Below the pieces are notes generated by a model. The model did no database searches and was not told the origin of the DNA. It worked only from the letters and a program-made list of their open reading frames with translations. A program made the position numbers and the translations under genes. From the NCBI RefSeq assembly GCF_000805335.1, contig NZ_KN708638.1, forward strand, positions 3,339,018 to 3,373,028: DNA of 34,011 nucleotides, given 5' to 3'. Source of the DNA: Streptomyces sp. CT34. GTDB taxonomy: Bacteria > Actinomycetota > Actinomycetes > Streptomycetales > Streptomycetaceae. Positions 10,444 through 19,631 of this stretch are shown in pieces; position 1 is the stretch's first letter, and the number at the start of each line of letters is the position of its first letter.

Positions 10444-11679
10444 TCAGCCGGAACCGCCGGACCGCCCGCCCGCCGGGGCGTCTCGGCGCTGCCCGACGGC
10501 CTCGTCCGGCAGACGGCGTGCGCCGGCGCTGGGGACGGCCGGGAAGATCCGCGGCGCGGTGTACCCGGCCGCCGCGAACGCCGCGGTGACCGCGTCGGCG
10601 ACCGGCCCTGCCGCGCGCTCCTCGACGAGCACCACCGCCGAGCCGCCGAAACCGCCGCCGGTCATCCGGGCGCCCAGCGCACCCGCCGCGTTGGCGGTGT
10701 CGACGGCGAGGTCGAGTTCGGCGCAGGAGACCGCGAAGTCGTCGCGGAGCGAGGCGTGTCCGGCGGTCAGCAGCGGGCCGACGGCGCGGATGTCGCCGGC
10801 GTCGAGGAGGGCGACGACCTGTTCCACACGGTGGTTCTCGGTGACGACGTGGCGGACGAGGGAACGGACCACGGGATCGTCAAGTCTGTCGAGCGCCACG
10901 AGCAGATGCACGTACGGCACATCGCGCAGGGCGCGCACACCGAGCGCCCGCGCACCGCGTTCGCAGCCGGCGCGCCGCGCCGCGTACGCGCCGTCGCCGA
11001 GTTCGTGCCGGACGCCGGTGTCGACCACCAGGAGCCGCAGCCCCTCCCCCGCCAAATCGAACGGGACGTGACGGTAGTTGAGGTCCCGGGTGTCCAGGAA
11101 GAGGGCGTGCCCGGCGGTGCAGCAGGCGGCGGCGGTCTGGTCCATGATCCCGCAGGGCACGCCGACGAACGCGTTCTCCGCCCGCTGGGCGATCCGGGCC
11201 AACTCCCGCGGGGCCAGGCCGAGTCCGTAGAGGTCGTCGAGGGCGAGGGCGGTGGCGACCTCCAGGGCCGCCGAGGAGGACAGCCCGGCGCCGGTGGGCA
11301 CCGTGCTCTCGTAGTGCAGGTCCGCGCCGCCCACCGGCAGCCCGGCCTCCCGCAGCGCCCGGACGACGCCCGCCGGGTAGGCCGCCCATCCCGCGGTGGC
11401 GGTCGGTGCGTCGCCGCGCAGCGCGTCGGGGCGCAGCTCGGTGATGCCGCCGCCGGCGCCGGCCGAGTGCAGGCGCAGCACGCCGTCGGGGCGGGGCGCG
11501 GCGGCGGCCAGGGTGGTGTGCGGGAGGGCCAGCGGCATCACGAAGCCGTCGTTGAAGTCGGTGTACTCACCGATCAGGTTGACCCGGCCGGGCGCCGCCC
11601 AGACGCCGTGCGGCTCCGCCCCGTACACCTCGCGGAAGGCCGCCGCCGTCCGCGGAGCGCCGTGCTCCGTCTCCGTCAC
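10444..11679 (-). CDS. galK: Galactokinase
   Basis: GHMP-family kinase of 411 residues that phosphorylates alpha-D-galactose at C1 using ATP. Visible signatures are the galactokinase motif [19 protein letters not shown] near the N terminus, the ATP-binding [15 protein letters not shown], and the C-terminal GHMP motif [14 protein letters not shown]. The GTG start (11679-11677) overlaps the TGA of galE (11678-11676), which implies translational coupling. It is the last gene of the galT-galE-galK operon and supplies galactose-1-phosphate to GalT. The last 20 residues are a Gly/Arg/Ser-rich tail. Regulation should follow the operon promoter in front of galT. Confidence 0.97.
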   Translation of the reverse strand: MTETEHGAPRTAAAFREVYGAEPHGVWAAPGRVNLIGEYTDFNDGFVMPLALPHTTLAAAAPRPDGVLRLHSAGAGGGITELRPDALRGDAPTATAGWAAYPAGVVRALREAGLPVGGADLHYESTVPTGAGLSSSAALEVATALALDDLYGLGLAPRELARIAQRAENAFVGVPCGIMDQTAAACCTAGHALFLDTRDLNYRHVPFDLAGEGLRLLVVDTGVRHELGDGAYAARRAGCERGARALGVRALRDVPYVHLLVALDRLDDPVVRSLVRHVVTENHRVEQVVALLDAGDIRAVGPLLTAGHASLRDDFAVSCAELDLAVDTANAAGALGARMTGGGFGGSAVVLVEERAAGPVADAVTAAFAAAGYTAPRIFPAVPSAGARRLPDEAVGQRRDAPAGGRSGGSG

Positions 11680-12680
11680 ACGGACTCCTTCGGCGGGTGC
11701 GGCAGGTCCTCGGCCTCCGCACGGGCGGTGCGCCGGGCGAACTGCCAGGCATCGGCGATGATTCCGGCGAGGTCGGCGCGGCTGGGGCGCCAGCCGAGCC
11801 GGTCGATGGCGGTCCGTGCGGAGGCCACCAGCACGGCCGGGTCGCCGCCGCGGCGCGGGGCGGCGATCTCCGGGACGGGGTGCCCGGTGACCTTGCGGAC
11901 GGTCTCGATGACCTCGCGTACGGAGAAGCCGTTGCCGTTGCCGAGGTTGCAGATGAGGTGTTCGCCGGGCCGCGCCGCCGCCAGGGCGAGCAGGTGGGCC
12001 TCCGCGAGGTCGGCGACGTGGATGTAGTCGCGGATACAGGTGCCGTCGGGGGTCGGGTAGTCGTCGCCGTAGACGGAGATCGCCTCGCGGCGGCCCTGGG
12101 CGACCTGGAGGACCAGCGGGATCAGGTGCGACTCGGGGTCGTGGCGCTCGCCGCAACTGCCGTAGGCGCCGGCGACGTTGAAGTAGCGCAGCGAGACGGC
12201 GGCCAGGCCGTGCGCGGCGGCGGCACCGCTGATCATGTGGTCGACGGCGAGCTTGGAGGCGCCGTACGGGGAGGTGGGGGCGGTCGGGTCGGTCTCGGTG
12301 ATCGGGGTGCCGACCGGCTCGCCGTAGGTCGCGGCGGTGGAGGAGAAGACCAGCCGGCGCACTCCGGCCTCGCGCATCGCGGTGAGCAGCTCCATGGTGC
12401 CGCCGACGTTGTTGCGCCAGTACTTCTCCGGGTGCACGACGGACTCGCCGACCTGGGAGAACGCGGCGAAGTGCAGCACCGCGTGGTACGAGGCGTCCAG
12501 CCAGCGGCCGGCGTCGCGGATGTCGCCCTCGATGAACGCGGCGCCCGCCGGGACCCCCTCCCGGAAGCCGGTGGAGAGGTTGTCGAGGACCGTCACGGTG
12601 TGGCCGGCCTCCAGCAGATGCTGGGCCACCACGCTGCCCACATAGCCGGCACCTCCGGTGACCAGGTACTTCTCGCTCAC
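11676..12680 (-). CDS. galE: UDP-glucose 4-epimerase
   Basis: Extended SDR of 334 residues that interconverts UDP-galactose and UDP-glucose with bound NAD. The Rossmann motif TGGAGYVGS is at 8-16, [11 protein letters not shown] follows at 112-122, and the catalytic pair Tyr139/Lys143 lies in [28 protein letters not shown] and [11 protein letters not shown] are standard GalE signatures. GTG 12680 overlaps the TGA of galT (12679-12677) and the stop overlaps the galK start, so all three gal genes are stitched together by 4-base overlaps. It also supplies UDP-galactose for cell-envelope sugars. Confidence 0.97.
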   Translation of the reverse strand: MSEKYLVTGGAGYVGSVVAQHLLEAGHTVTVLDNLSTGFREGVPAGAAFIEGDIRDAGRWLDASYHAVLHFAAFSQVGESVVHPEKYWRNNVGGTMELLTAMREAGVRRLVFSSTAATYGEPVGTPITETDPTAPTSPYGASKLAVDHMISGAAAAHGLAAVSLRYFNVAGAYGSCGERHDPESHLIPLVLQVAQGRREAISVYGDDYPTPDGTCIRDYIHVADLAEAHLLALAAARPGEHLICNLGNGNGFSVREVIETVRKVTGHPVPEIAAPRRGGDPAVLVASARTAIDRLGWRPSRADLAGIIADAWQFARRTARAEAEDLPHPPKESV

Positions 12681-13720
12681 TCGCTCGCTACCTCTCGCAG
12701 TCGGTCCGCCGCGGCCTCCGGCGGCACGTCGTTGATGAACACGTTCATGCCGGACTCCGAACCCGCGAGGAACTTCAGCTTGCCGGAAGTCCTGCGGATG
12801 GTGAAAAGCTCCAGATGGAGCGCGAACTGGGAGCGGTCCGCGGCGTGCACGGGCGCCTGGTGCCAGGCGGAGATGTACGGCGTGGGGGCCGCCGCGGGCC
12901 CGAATAGCCGGTCGAAGCGCCGCAAGACTTCCAGGTAGAGCTGTGGGAATTCGGTGCGCGCCGCCCCGTCGAGGGCGAGCAGGTCGGGGACCCGCTGCTT
13001 GGGGTAGAGGTGCACCTCGTACGGCCAGCGGGCGGCGTACGGGACGAAGGCCGCCCAGTGCTCGCCTTCGAGGACGATCCGGCGGCCGTCGGCGAGCTCG
13101 TCGGCGAGGACGTCGTCGAAGAGGTTGCGGCCGGTGGCCCGGCGGTGCGCGGCGAGGGAGGCGAGCATCCGCTCCGTGCGCGGGGTGGTGAAGGGGTAGG
13201 CGTAGATCTGGCCGTGCGGGTGGCCGAGCGTGACGCCGATCTCGGCGCCGCGGTTCTCGAAGCAGAACACCTGCTGGACGCCGGGGAGTTGGGAGAGTTC
13301 CGCGGTGCGGTCGGTCCAGGCTTCGAGGACCAGGGCGGCCTGTTCCGCGGTGAGGTCGGCGAACGAGGCGTCGTGGTCGGAGGTGAAGCAGACCACCTCG
13401 CAGCGGCCGTGGTCGCCGGCGAGGGAGGGGAAGCGGTTCTCGAAGACCGCGACGTCGTAGTCGGCGGCGGGGATCTCGGTGTGCCGGCCGTCGCGGGAGG
13501 GGCACAGCGGGCACTCGTCGGCCGGCGGGTGGTAGGTGCGGGCCTGGCGGTGCGAGGCGATGGCCACGGATTCGCCGAGGAGGCGGTCGTGGCGGATCTC
13601 GGCGGCGGTGGAGACCGGGTCGAGGGGGCGGCCGTCGGGGGCGGCGCGGACCACGTCGTCGGATGCGTCGTAGTAGATCAACTCCCGGCCGTCCGCGAGC
13701 CGGGTCGTCGTCTTCTTCAC
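12677..13720 (-). CDS. galT: Galactose-1-phosphate uridylyltransferase
   Basis: Second enzyme of the Leloir pathway, 347 residues. It transfers UMP from UDP-glucose to galactose-1-phosphate through a uridylylated histidine. The active-site motif HPHGQ is at 167-171, with His169 as expected nucleophile. C70-P-L-C73 gives the first two zinc ligands. The frame extends upstream, but GTG 13720 is chosen because AGGAG sits 6 bases before it and the family aligns from [11 protein letters not shown]. First gene of the gal operon, divergent from the symporter across a 287-base regulatory region. Confidence 0.96.
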   Translation of the reverse strand: MKKTTTRLADGRELIYYDASDDVVRAAPDGRPLDPVSTAAEIRHDRLLGESVAIASHRQARTYHPPADECPLCPSRDGRHTEIPAADYDVAVFENRFPSLAGDHGRCEVVCFTSDHDASFADLTAEQAALVLEAWTDRTAELSQLPGVQQVFCFENRGAEIGVTLGHPHGQIYAYPFTTPRTERMLASLAAHRRATGRNLFDDVLADELADGRRIVLEGEHWAAFVPYAARWPYEVHLYPKQRVPDLLALDGAARTEFPQLYLEVLRRFDRLFGPAAAPTPYISAWHQAPVHAADRSQFALHLELFTIRRTSGKLKFLAGSESGMNVFINDVPPEAAADRLREVASE

Positions 13721-14007
13721 CGGTAGCTCCTCACCGCACCCAAACAGAAACAAACACAATGAAGCACAAGCGAACAGATGCGTCAATGTGCGGTCGGTGC
13801 GCGGGCAGTGACAAGCGCAAAGCGCCCACCTCCCGCCGAACAACCCGCGGGCGCTCACAGACCGATCACGATCCAACAAGGGAAACGAACAAAACTATTC
13901 AGTTTTCGGCCGACCGCGCGTACGTTTCTGTGCGTTCGTTTCTGTGCGTTCGCATCGCGCGCACCGCTGTGCCCCGAAAAGGCCGTGCTCCCCGAAAAGA
14001 GTCCCTC
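13721..14007. promoter_or_regulatory. Divergent gal/symporter control region
   Basis: This stretch is conspicuously A+T-richer than its surroundings. For galT (minus strand) a -35 TTGACG (13786-13781) and weak -10 TTCATT (13763-13758) are 17 bases apart. On the symporter side, a 14-bp unit CGTTTCTGTGCGTT is tandemly repeated (13923-13936, 13937-13950). The octamer GTTTCTGT recurs inverted at 13751-13744 beside galT. AAAACT-attc-AGTTTT (13891-13906) is an inverted repeat near the likely symporter promoter. Several CGAACA/GAACAAA elements are scattered between. Such multiple short repeats are typical of DeoR- or LacI-type sugar repressors; no such repressor is encoded in this window. Confidence 0.65.
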
Positions 14008-15675
14008 ATGATCACTCTGGCCGAAGGGCTGAGACTCCCGACCAACGGGCTCGACTACACGATCCTGGCCATCTACTTCGTCGTCGTCCTCGGCATCGGC
14101 TTCGCCGCCCGGCGCAGCGTGCGGACGAGCCTGGACTTCTTCCTCTCCGGGCGGTCGCTGCCCGCCTGGGTCACCGGACTCGCCTTCGTCGCCGCCAACC
14201 TGGGCGCCACCGAGATACTCGGGATGGCGGCGACCGGCGCGCAGTACGGCGTCGCGGTCGTCCACTGGTACTGGATCGGCGCCATCCCGGCCATGGTCTT
14301 CCTCGGCCTGGTCATGATGCCCTTCTACTACCGCTCGAAGGTCCGCTCCGTACCGGAGTTCCTGCTCCAGCGCTTCGACAAGTCGGCGCACCTGCTCAGC
14401 TCGGTACTGTTCGCCTTCGCCGCCGTCCTGATCGCGGGCGTGAACCTCTACGCGCTGTCGATCGTCGTCGAGGCGCTGCTCGGCTGGCCGCAGTGGGTGG
14501 CCATCGTCGTCGCCGGGCTGTTCGTCCTCGCGTACATCACGGTCGGCGGGCTCTCCTCGGCGATCTACAACGAGGTGCTCCAGTTCTTCGTGATCCTCGC
14601 CGCGCTCATCCCGCTGGTCGTCCTCGGCCTCAAGCGGGTCGGCGGCTGGGGCGGTCTGACCCACTCGCTCACCTCGTCACATGGCAGCAACTTCCTTACG
14701 GCCTGGGGCGGTACGGGCATCGGCCAGGCCAACCCGCTGGGCGCCAACTGGCTGACGATCGTCCTCGGCCTGGGCTTCGTGCTCTCCTTCGGCTACTGGA
14801 CCACCAACTTCGCCGAGGTGCAGCGCGCGCTGTCCGCGAAGAACCTGTCCGCCGCGCAGCGCACCCCGCTCATCGCCGCCTTCCCGAAGATGTTCATCGT
14901 CTTCCTGGTGATGATCCCGGGCCTGGTCGCCGCCGTGCTCGTACCGAAGATCGGTGCCCCGGGCGGGCTCCAGTACAACGACGCGATCCCCTACCTCATG
15001 CAGGAGCTGCTGCCCAACGGCGTGCTGGGCATCGCCGTCACCGGTCTGCTCGCCGCGTTCATGGCCGGCATGGCGGCCAACGTCTCGTCCTTCAACACCG
15101 TCTTCACGTACGACATCTGGGCCAAGTACGTGAAGCGGGACCGGCCGGACGGCCACTACCTGCGCTTCGGCCGGCTGATCACCGCGATCGGTGTGCTGGC
15201 CTCGATCGGCACCGCGTTCATCGCCTCGTCGTTCTCCAACATCATGGGCTACCTCCAGACCCTGTTCTCCTTCTTCAACGTGCCGATGTTCGTGGTCTTC
15301 ATCATCGGCATGTTCTGGAAGCGGGCCTCGATGAAGTCCGGTGTCTGGGGCCTGCTCGCCGGCACCACCGCCGCGATGGTCAACTACTTCTGGATCTACA
15401 AGCAGCATGTGATCTCCATCCCGACCGACCAGGGCGCCAACTTCGTCTCCGCGATCGTCGGCTTCGTCGCGGGCGCGGCGGTCATGGTCGTCGTCACGCT
15501 CTTCACGGAGCCCAGGCCGCCGGCCGAACTCGCCGGGTTGGTATACGGAACTACCGCGCCCGGTCAGGAAGAGCTTCCCGCCGAAGGCGACGACGCCTGG
15601 TACCGCAAGCCCGCACTGCTCGGCTGGGGCGCCGTCGCCCTCGCCGCGCTGTGCTACCTGCCCTACTCGCTCTGA
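14008..15675 (+). CDS. Sodium:solute symporter, probably galactose/sugar uptake
   Basis: Member of the SSS family, 555 residues, with about 13-14 hydrophobic helices running from YTILAIYFVVVLGIGFAARR at the N terminus to LLGWGAVALAALCYLPYSL at the C terminus. GRSLPAWVTGLAFVAANLGA and LTAWGGTG-type loops are family features. ATG 14008 is preceded by a modest AAAGAG. It is divergent from galTEK and followed 23 bases later by a small membrane gene. Sodium-coupled import of galactose is inferred from the position; other sugars or organic acids are possible within this family. Confidence 0.9.
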   Translation: MITLAEGLRLPTNGLDYTILAIYFVVVLGIGFAARRSVRTSLDFFLSGRSLPAWVTGLAFVAANLGATEILGMAATGAQYGVAVVHWYWIGAIPAMVFLGLVMMPFYYRSKVRSVPEFLLQRFDKSAHLLSSVLFAFAAVLIAGVNLYALSIVVEALLGWPQWVAIVVAGLFVLAYITVGGLSSAIYNEVLQFFVILAALIPLVVLGLKRVGGWGGLTHSLTSSHGSNFLTAWGGTGIGQANPLGANWLTIVLGLGFVLSFGYWTTNFAEVQRALSAKNLSAAQRTPLIAAFPKMFIVFLVMIPGLVAAVLVPKIGAPGGLQYNDAIPYLMQELLPNGVLGIAVTGLLAAFMAGMAANVSSFNTVFTYDIWAKYVKRDRPDGHYLRFGRLITAIGVLASIGTAFIASSFSNIMGYLQTLFSFFNVPMFVVFIIGMFWKRASMKSGVWGLLAGTTAAMVNYFWIYKQHVISIPTDQGANFVSAIVGFVAGAAVMVVVTLFTEPRPPAELAGLVYGTTAPGQEELPAEGDDAWYRKPALLGWGAVALAALCYLPYSL

Positions 15676-15698
15676 ACCGCTCTGACCGGAGACCCGTC

Positions 15699-16001
15699 AT
15701 GTCTGAACTGCAGCACGAAGTGACCGAGTTGGAACGCAGGTCGGCCACCGCCGCCCGGCTCTTCGACATCCGCCGGATCATCGGCGGCCTGTTCGTCGTC
15801 TACGGCGTGATCGTCACCGTCGCCGGCCTCATGGCCTCCGACGGGGACCTCCACAAGGCCCAGGGCATCAACATCAACCTCTGGACCGGCGGCGGCATGC
15901 TCGCGCTCGGCGTGTGCTTCCTGGTGTGGCTGAAGCTGCGGCCGATAGTGCCGCCGCCGGCGGCGGAGCCTCAGGACGAGGAGCGCGGCGAGGGGGACTG
16001 A
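15699..16001 (+). CDS. Small two-helix membrane protein downstream of the symporter
   Basis: Hypothetical protein of 100 residues with GGAG 7 bases before its ATG. Two membrane helices are visible: IIGGLFVVYGVIVTVAGLMA (about 28-47) and LWTGGGMLALGVCFLVWLKL (about 65-84), joined by a short loop (SDGDLHKAQGININ). The N-terminal 25 residues are charged and the C terminus is acidic. Position suggests a partner of the symporter, as small helical proteins accompany some SSS transporters. Its last 31 bases overlap the end of the convergent regulator gene. Confidence 0.82.
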   Translation: MSELQHEVTELERRSATAARLFDIRRIIGGLFVVYGVIVTVAGLMASDGDLHKAQGININLWTGGGMLALGVCFLVWLKLRPIVPPPAAEPQDEERGEGD

Positions 16002-16657
16002 GCCCGCTCCAGCAGGCCGGTGCGGGCGGCCAGCGCCGCCGCCTCCAGCCGGGAGCCCACCTCCAGCTTCATCAGCACCCGCTGGACGTGCGTGCGCGCG
16101 GTACTGGGCGCGATGTCCATCCCCGCGGCGATCACCCGGGTGTCCTCGCCGTCCGCGACCCGCATCAGCACCTCGACCTCCCGCGGGGTGAGCAGCTGGA
16201 GCAGCCGCGCGCCCTCGTCGTCGGGCTGGGCGGAGGGGTGCAGCAGCTCCTCGAAGGCGTGCTGGAGCAGCTGCGGCGCGACCGCCGCCTCGCCCGCCCG
16301 CGCCTTGATCATGGCCCGTTCGACGCCCTCGATCCGCTCGTCGTTGCGGACGTAGCCGGAGGCCCCGGCGGCGAAGGCGGCGGCGATCCCGCGCGGGCTG
16401 GGCACCGGCCCGAGCACCACCACCGCGACCTGCGGGCGCTCCTTCTTGATCCGGACGACCGGATCGAACGCCCCCGGCTCGGCGGGCCCCGCGGTGCCCA
16501 GCAGGCACACCTCGGGCGCCCGGCTCACCACCAGGTCCGCGGCCCCGGCGCTGGGCGCCGCCGCGGCCAGGACGCGGTGCCCGCGCAGCTTGAGGGCCGA
16601 GGCGAGCGCCTCGGCGAGCAGCCGGTGATCGTCGACCACCATGAGCCGTACGCCCAT
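15971..16657 (-). CDS. LuxR/NarL-type regulator with degenerate receiver
   Basis: Orphan regulator of 228 residues. ATG 16657 is chosen because GGAGGGGGA precedes it; an ATG at 16675 lies upstream of that site. The receiver keeps MVVDDHRLLAEAL (D9, D10), but the phospho-acceptor Asp is replaced (CLLGTAGPAE, G54 at the expected position) and the conserved Lys is Arg in ASGYVRND. Phosphorylation by a kinase is therefore unlikely. The LuxR helix-turn-helix is intact: LTPREVEVLMRVADGE then IAPSTARTHVQRVLMKLEV. It is convergent with and overlaps the small membrane gene by 31 bases, and is a distant paralogue of the regulator at 9378. Confidence 0.88.
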   Translation of the reverse strand: MGVRLMVVDDHRLLAEALASALKLRGHRVLAAAAPSAGAADLVVSRAPEVCLLGTAGPAEPGAFDPVVRIKKERPQVAVVVLGPVPSPRGIAAAFAAGASGYVRNDERIEGVERAMIKARAGEAAVAPQLLQHAFEELLHPSAQPDDEGARLLQLLTPREVEVLMRVADGEDTRVIAAGMDIAPSTARTHVQRVLMKLEVGSRLEAAALAARTGLLERAQSPSPRSSS

Positions 16658-16850
16658 CGGGCAATCCCCCTCCACTCCCCGGCCCGGCCATGTGTCCCCG
16701 GGAAGCTACACGCTCGGCAGGCGATGCGCGCCCCCCGCAGGGAGGAAGACCACCGGAACGCGGGAATCCCGGCCACCCGGGGCGGGCTGCCGCCCGTTCC
16801 GCACGGGCGGGCGGCGGCCCCGGCGGCCGGGAAAGGCGCCCTGCCGGGTG

Positions 16851-18653
16851 TCAGGCGTCCTCCGCCAGCTCCAGCCAGCGCATCTCCAACTCCTCGCGCT
16901 GGGCGGCGAGTTCACGCAGTTCGGCGTCGAGTCCGGCGACCTTCTCGAAGTCGGTGGCGTGCTCGGCGAGCTGCGCGTGGACCGCGGACTCCTTGTCCCC
17001 GATCTTGTCCAGTTGCCGCTCGATCCGCTGGAGTTCCTTCTGCGCCGCGCGGTTGACGGCGGCCGGCTTCTTCGGGGCCGCGGCGGCCGGCTGGGCAGGC
17101 GCCGGCACCGCCGCCTCGATCATCTTCCGGCGCCGCTCCAGGTACTCATCCAGGCCGCGCGGCAGCATCCGCAGGGTGGCGTCCCCGAGGAGCGCGAAGA
17201 CCCGGTCGGTGGTGCGCTCGACGAAGTACCGGTCGTGGCTGATGACGATCAGCGAGCCGGGCCAGCCGTCGAGCAGGTCCTCCAGCTGCGTCAGCGTCTC
17301 GATGTCCAGGTCGTTGGTCGGCTCGTCCAGGAACAGCACGTTCGGCTCGTCCATCAGCAGCCGCAGGATCTGGAGCCGGCGCCGCTCACCGCCCGAGAGG
17401 TCGCCGACCGGCGTCCACTGCTTCTCCTTCGTGAAGCCGAACTTCTCGCACAGCTGCCCCGCGGTCATCTCCCGGCCCTTGCCGAGGTCGACCCGGTCGC
17501 GCACCTGCTGGACGGCCTCCAGGACCCGTACGGCCGGGTCCAGTTCGCCGACCTCCTGCGAGAGGTACGCCAGCTTCACGGTCTTGCCGACGACGACCCT
17601 GCCCGCCGCGGGCTGGGTCTCGCCCTCCGTACGGGCCGCCGCGGCGAGCGTCCGCAGCAGCGAGGTCTTCCCCGCGCCGTTGACACCCACCAGACCGATC
17701 CGGTCCCCCGGCCCCAGCTGCCACGTCAGATGCTTCAGCAACATCTTCGGCCCGGCCTGGACGGAGACGTCCTCCAACTCGAAGACGGTCTTGCCGAGCC
17801 TGGAGCCGGCGAACTTCATCAACTCGGCGCTGTCCCGCGGCGGCGGCACATCCGCGATCAGCTCGTTGGCGGCCTCGATCCGGAACCGCGGCTTGCTGGT
17901 CCGCGCCGGCGCACCGCGCCGCAGCCACGCCAGCTCCTTCCGCATCAGGTTCTGCCGCTTGGCCTCCTCGGAGGCGGCGATCCGCTCCCGCTCGGCCCGC
18001 GCGAAGACGTAGTCGGAGTAGCCGCCCTCGTACTCGTGGACGGCGCCCCGCTGCACATCCCACATCCGCGTCGCCACCTGGTCCAGGAACCACCGGTCGT
18101 GGGTGACGACCACCAGCGCGGACCGCCGCGCCCCCAGATGCCGCGCAAGCCACGAGATCCCTTCCACATCAAGGTGGTTGGTCGGCTCGTCGAGCACGAT
18201 CAGGTCCTGCTCGGCGATCAGCAGCTTGGCGAGCGCGATCCGCCGCCGCTCACCGCCGGACAGCGGCCCGATCACGGTGTCCAGCCCCTGATCGAACCCC
18301 GGCAGGTGCAGATCCCCGAACAGCCCGGTCAGCACGTCCCGGATCTTGGCGTTACCGGCCCACTCGTGGTCGGCGAGATCACCGATCACCTCGTGCCGGA
18401 TGGTGGCGGCCGGGTCCAGCGAATCGTGCTGGGTGAGCACGCCGAGCCGCAGACCGCCGGCGTGCGTGACCCGGCCCGCGTCGGCGGACTCCAGCTTGGC
18501 GAGGATCCGGATCAGGGTGGTCTTGCCGTCGCCGTTACGGCCGACGACGCCGATCCGGTCGCCCTCATTGACGCCGAGGGAGACACCGTCGAGCAGCGCA
18601 CGGGTCCCGTACACCTTGTCGACGGCTTCCAGATTGACGAGGTTGACGGCCAT
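16851..18653 (-). CDS. ABC-F family ATPase (Uup type)
   Basis: Soluble protein of 600 residues with two ABC ATPase domains and no membrane segments. Domain 1 has Walker A GRNGDGKT (39-46), signature LSGGE and Walker B LIVLDEPTNHLD. Domain 2 has GVNGAGKT, LSGGE and VLFLDEPTNDLD. The linker and the C-terminal coiled coil (AAQKELQRIERQLDKIGDKE onward) match Uup/ABC-F proteins, which act on the ribosome. The asparagine in Walker A of domain 1 is conservative. ATG 18653 has AGGAG 4 bases upstream. In some actinobacteria this gene directly follows ispE; here an island separates them. Antibiotic protection is possible but a housekeeping role is more likely. Confidence 0.94.
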   Translation of the reverse strand: MAVNLVNLEAVDKVYGTRALLDGVSLGVNEGDRIGVVGRNGDGKTTLIRILAKLESADAGRVTHAGGLRLGVLTQHDSLDPAATIRHEVIGDLADHEWAGNAKIRDVLTGLFGDLHLPGFDQGLDTVIGPLSGGERRRIALAKLLIAEQDLIVLDEPTNHLDVEGISWLARHLGARRSALVVVTHDRWFLDQVATRMWDVQRGAVHEYEGGYSDYVFARAERERIAASEEAKRQNLMRKELAWLRRGAPARTSKPRFRIEAANELIADVPPPRDSAELMKFAGSRLGKTVFELEDVSVQAGPKMLLKHLTWQLGPGDRIGLVGVNGAGKTSLLRTLAAAARTEGETQPAAGRVVVGKTVKLAYLSQEVGELDPAVRVLEAVQQVRDRVDLGKGREMTAGQLCEKFGFTKEKQWTPVGDLSGGERRRLQILRLLMDEPNVLFLDEPTNDLDIETLTQLEDLLDGWPGSLIVISHDRYFVERTTDRVFALLGDATLRMLPRGLDEYLERRRKMIEAAVPAPAQPAAAAPKKPAAVNRAAQKELQRIERQLDKIGDKESAVHAQLAEHATDFEKVAGLDAELRELAAQREELEMRWLELAEDA

Positions 18654-18855
18654 CTCACTCCTGGTCTGTGCGTCCCCGGACGGGGCTCGGTCGACCTCCA
18701 AGAGTAGTCGGCGCGGGGCGGGGGGCTTCGGGCGAGGAGGGGGGCGACGACTGCCGGGGGCAGGCGTGGGGCGGTCACCCTTTGTGATGACGTGACGGGG
18801 ATATCGCCGTTACCGTGAATGGCAGAGCAGCAGGATCTCGTCCATGGGAGGAACC

Positions 18856-19449
18856 ATGATCGCCGAGTCCGTAGAGCACCGCGTCCAGTGGCCGGTGCCG
18901 CCGCAGGACGGCTACTCCGTGGACGACCTTTTCACACTGCCGGATCTCCCGCCGCACACCGAGTTGATCGACGGGAGCCTGATCTTCGTGAGCCCGCAGC
19001 GTAACTTCCACGCGCTGATGCTGTACGTCCTGGAGCATGGTTTGCGCACCACCGCCCCAGACGAGTTCCGCGTGCGGCGGGAGATGACCGTCGTCCTCGA
19101 CAAGCGCAATGCCCCCGAGCCTGATGTCAGCGTGGTCTGGGCCGAAGCAGACGCCGGACTTGACCAGACGCGCTTCCAAGCGAAGGACGTGCGTCTGGCC
19201 ATCGAGGTCGTCTCCTCGGACTCGGAGTCCCGCGACCGCACGACCAAGCCGCAGAAATACTCTGCCGCCGGGATCCCGAGTTTCTGGCGCGTCGAGCGCG
19301 ACGGAGACAACGGCCGACCCGTCGTCCACGTCTACGAACTCGACCCGCTCACCATGACGTACGTGCACATGGGCGTCCACCGCGAACGGATCAAGGTCGA
19401 CAAGCCCTACCCCATCGACGTGGACCTGACCGCCGTCGACAAACTCTAA
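18856..19449 (+). CDS. Uma2 family (DUF820) PD-(D/E)XK endonuclease
   Basis: Predicted nuclease of 197 residues. The Uma2 fold is evident: HTELIDGSLIFVSP with Glu36, EPDVSVVW with Asp90, AIEVVSSDSESRDRTTKPQK with Glu117 and Lys131/134, then YSAAGIPSFWRVE. These acidic and lysine residues form the metal site of the PD-(D/E)XK group. ATG 18856 follows GGGAGG. Uma2 proteins are abundant in streptomycetes and cyanobacteria, and their biological targets are mostly unknown. The stop TAA is interleaved with the stop of the convergent DUF397 gene. A second Uma2 gene lies at 21128. Confidence 0.88.
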   Translation: MIAESVEHRVQWPVPPQDGYSVDDLFTLPDLPPHTELIDGSLIFVSPQRNFHALMLYVLEHGLRTTAPDEFRVRREMTVVLDKRNAPEPDVSVVWAEADAGLDQTRFQAKDVRLAIEVVSSDSESRDRTTKPQKYSAAGIPSFWRVERDGDNGRPVVHVYELDPLTMTYVHMGVHRERIKVDKPYPIDVDLTAVDKL

Positions 19450-19631
19450 GCGTCGCCCTTGAGGGCCGACACGAACGACGACCACCCGGCGGCGGAGAAG
19501 ACCAGCGCGGGCCCCTGCGGATCCTTGCCGTCCCGGACGGGGACGACGCCGGGGAGGCCGTCGGCGACCTCGACGCAGCTGCCGCCGGAACCGTTGCCGT
19601 AGCTGCTCTTGCGCCACGAAGCGTTACTCAA
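19446..19631 (-). CDS. DUF397 small protein
   Basis: Protein of about 61 residues with the DUF397 signature SNASWRKSSYGNGSGGSCVE and the end VFSAAGWSSFVSALKGD. DUF397 proteins such as Scr2 (SCO4442) of S. coelicolor partner an XRE-type protein (Scr1) and have been described as the toxin-like half of the pair. The start is probably TTG 19631, which overlaps the end of the upstream regulator by 8 bases; a GTG at 19697 inside that regulator is the alternative. No strong ribosome-binding site is seen, so translational coupling is likely. Confidence 0.82.
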   Translation of the reverse strand: MSNASWRKSSYGNGSGGSCVEVADGLPGVVPVRDGKDPQGPALVFSAAGWSSFVSALKGDA

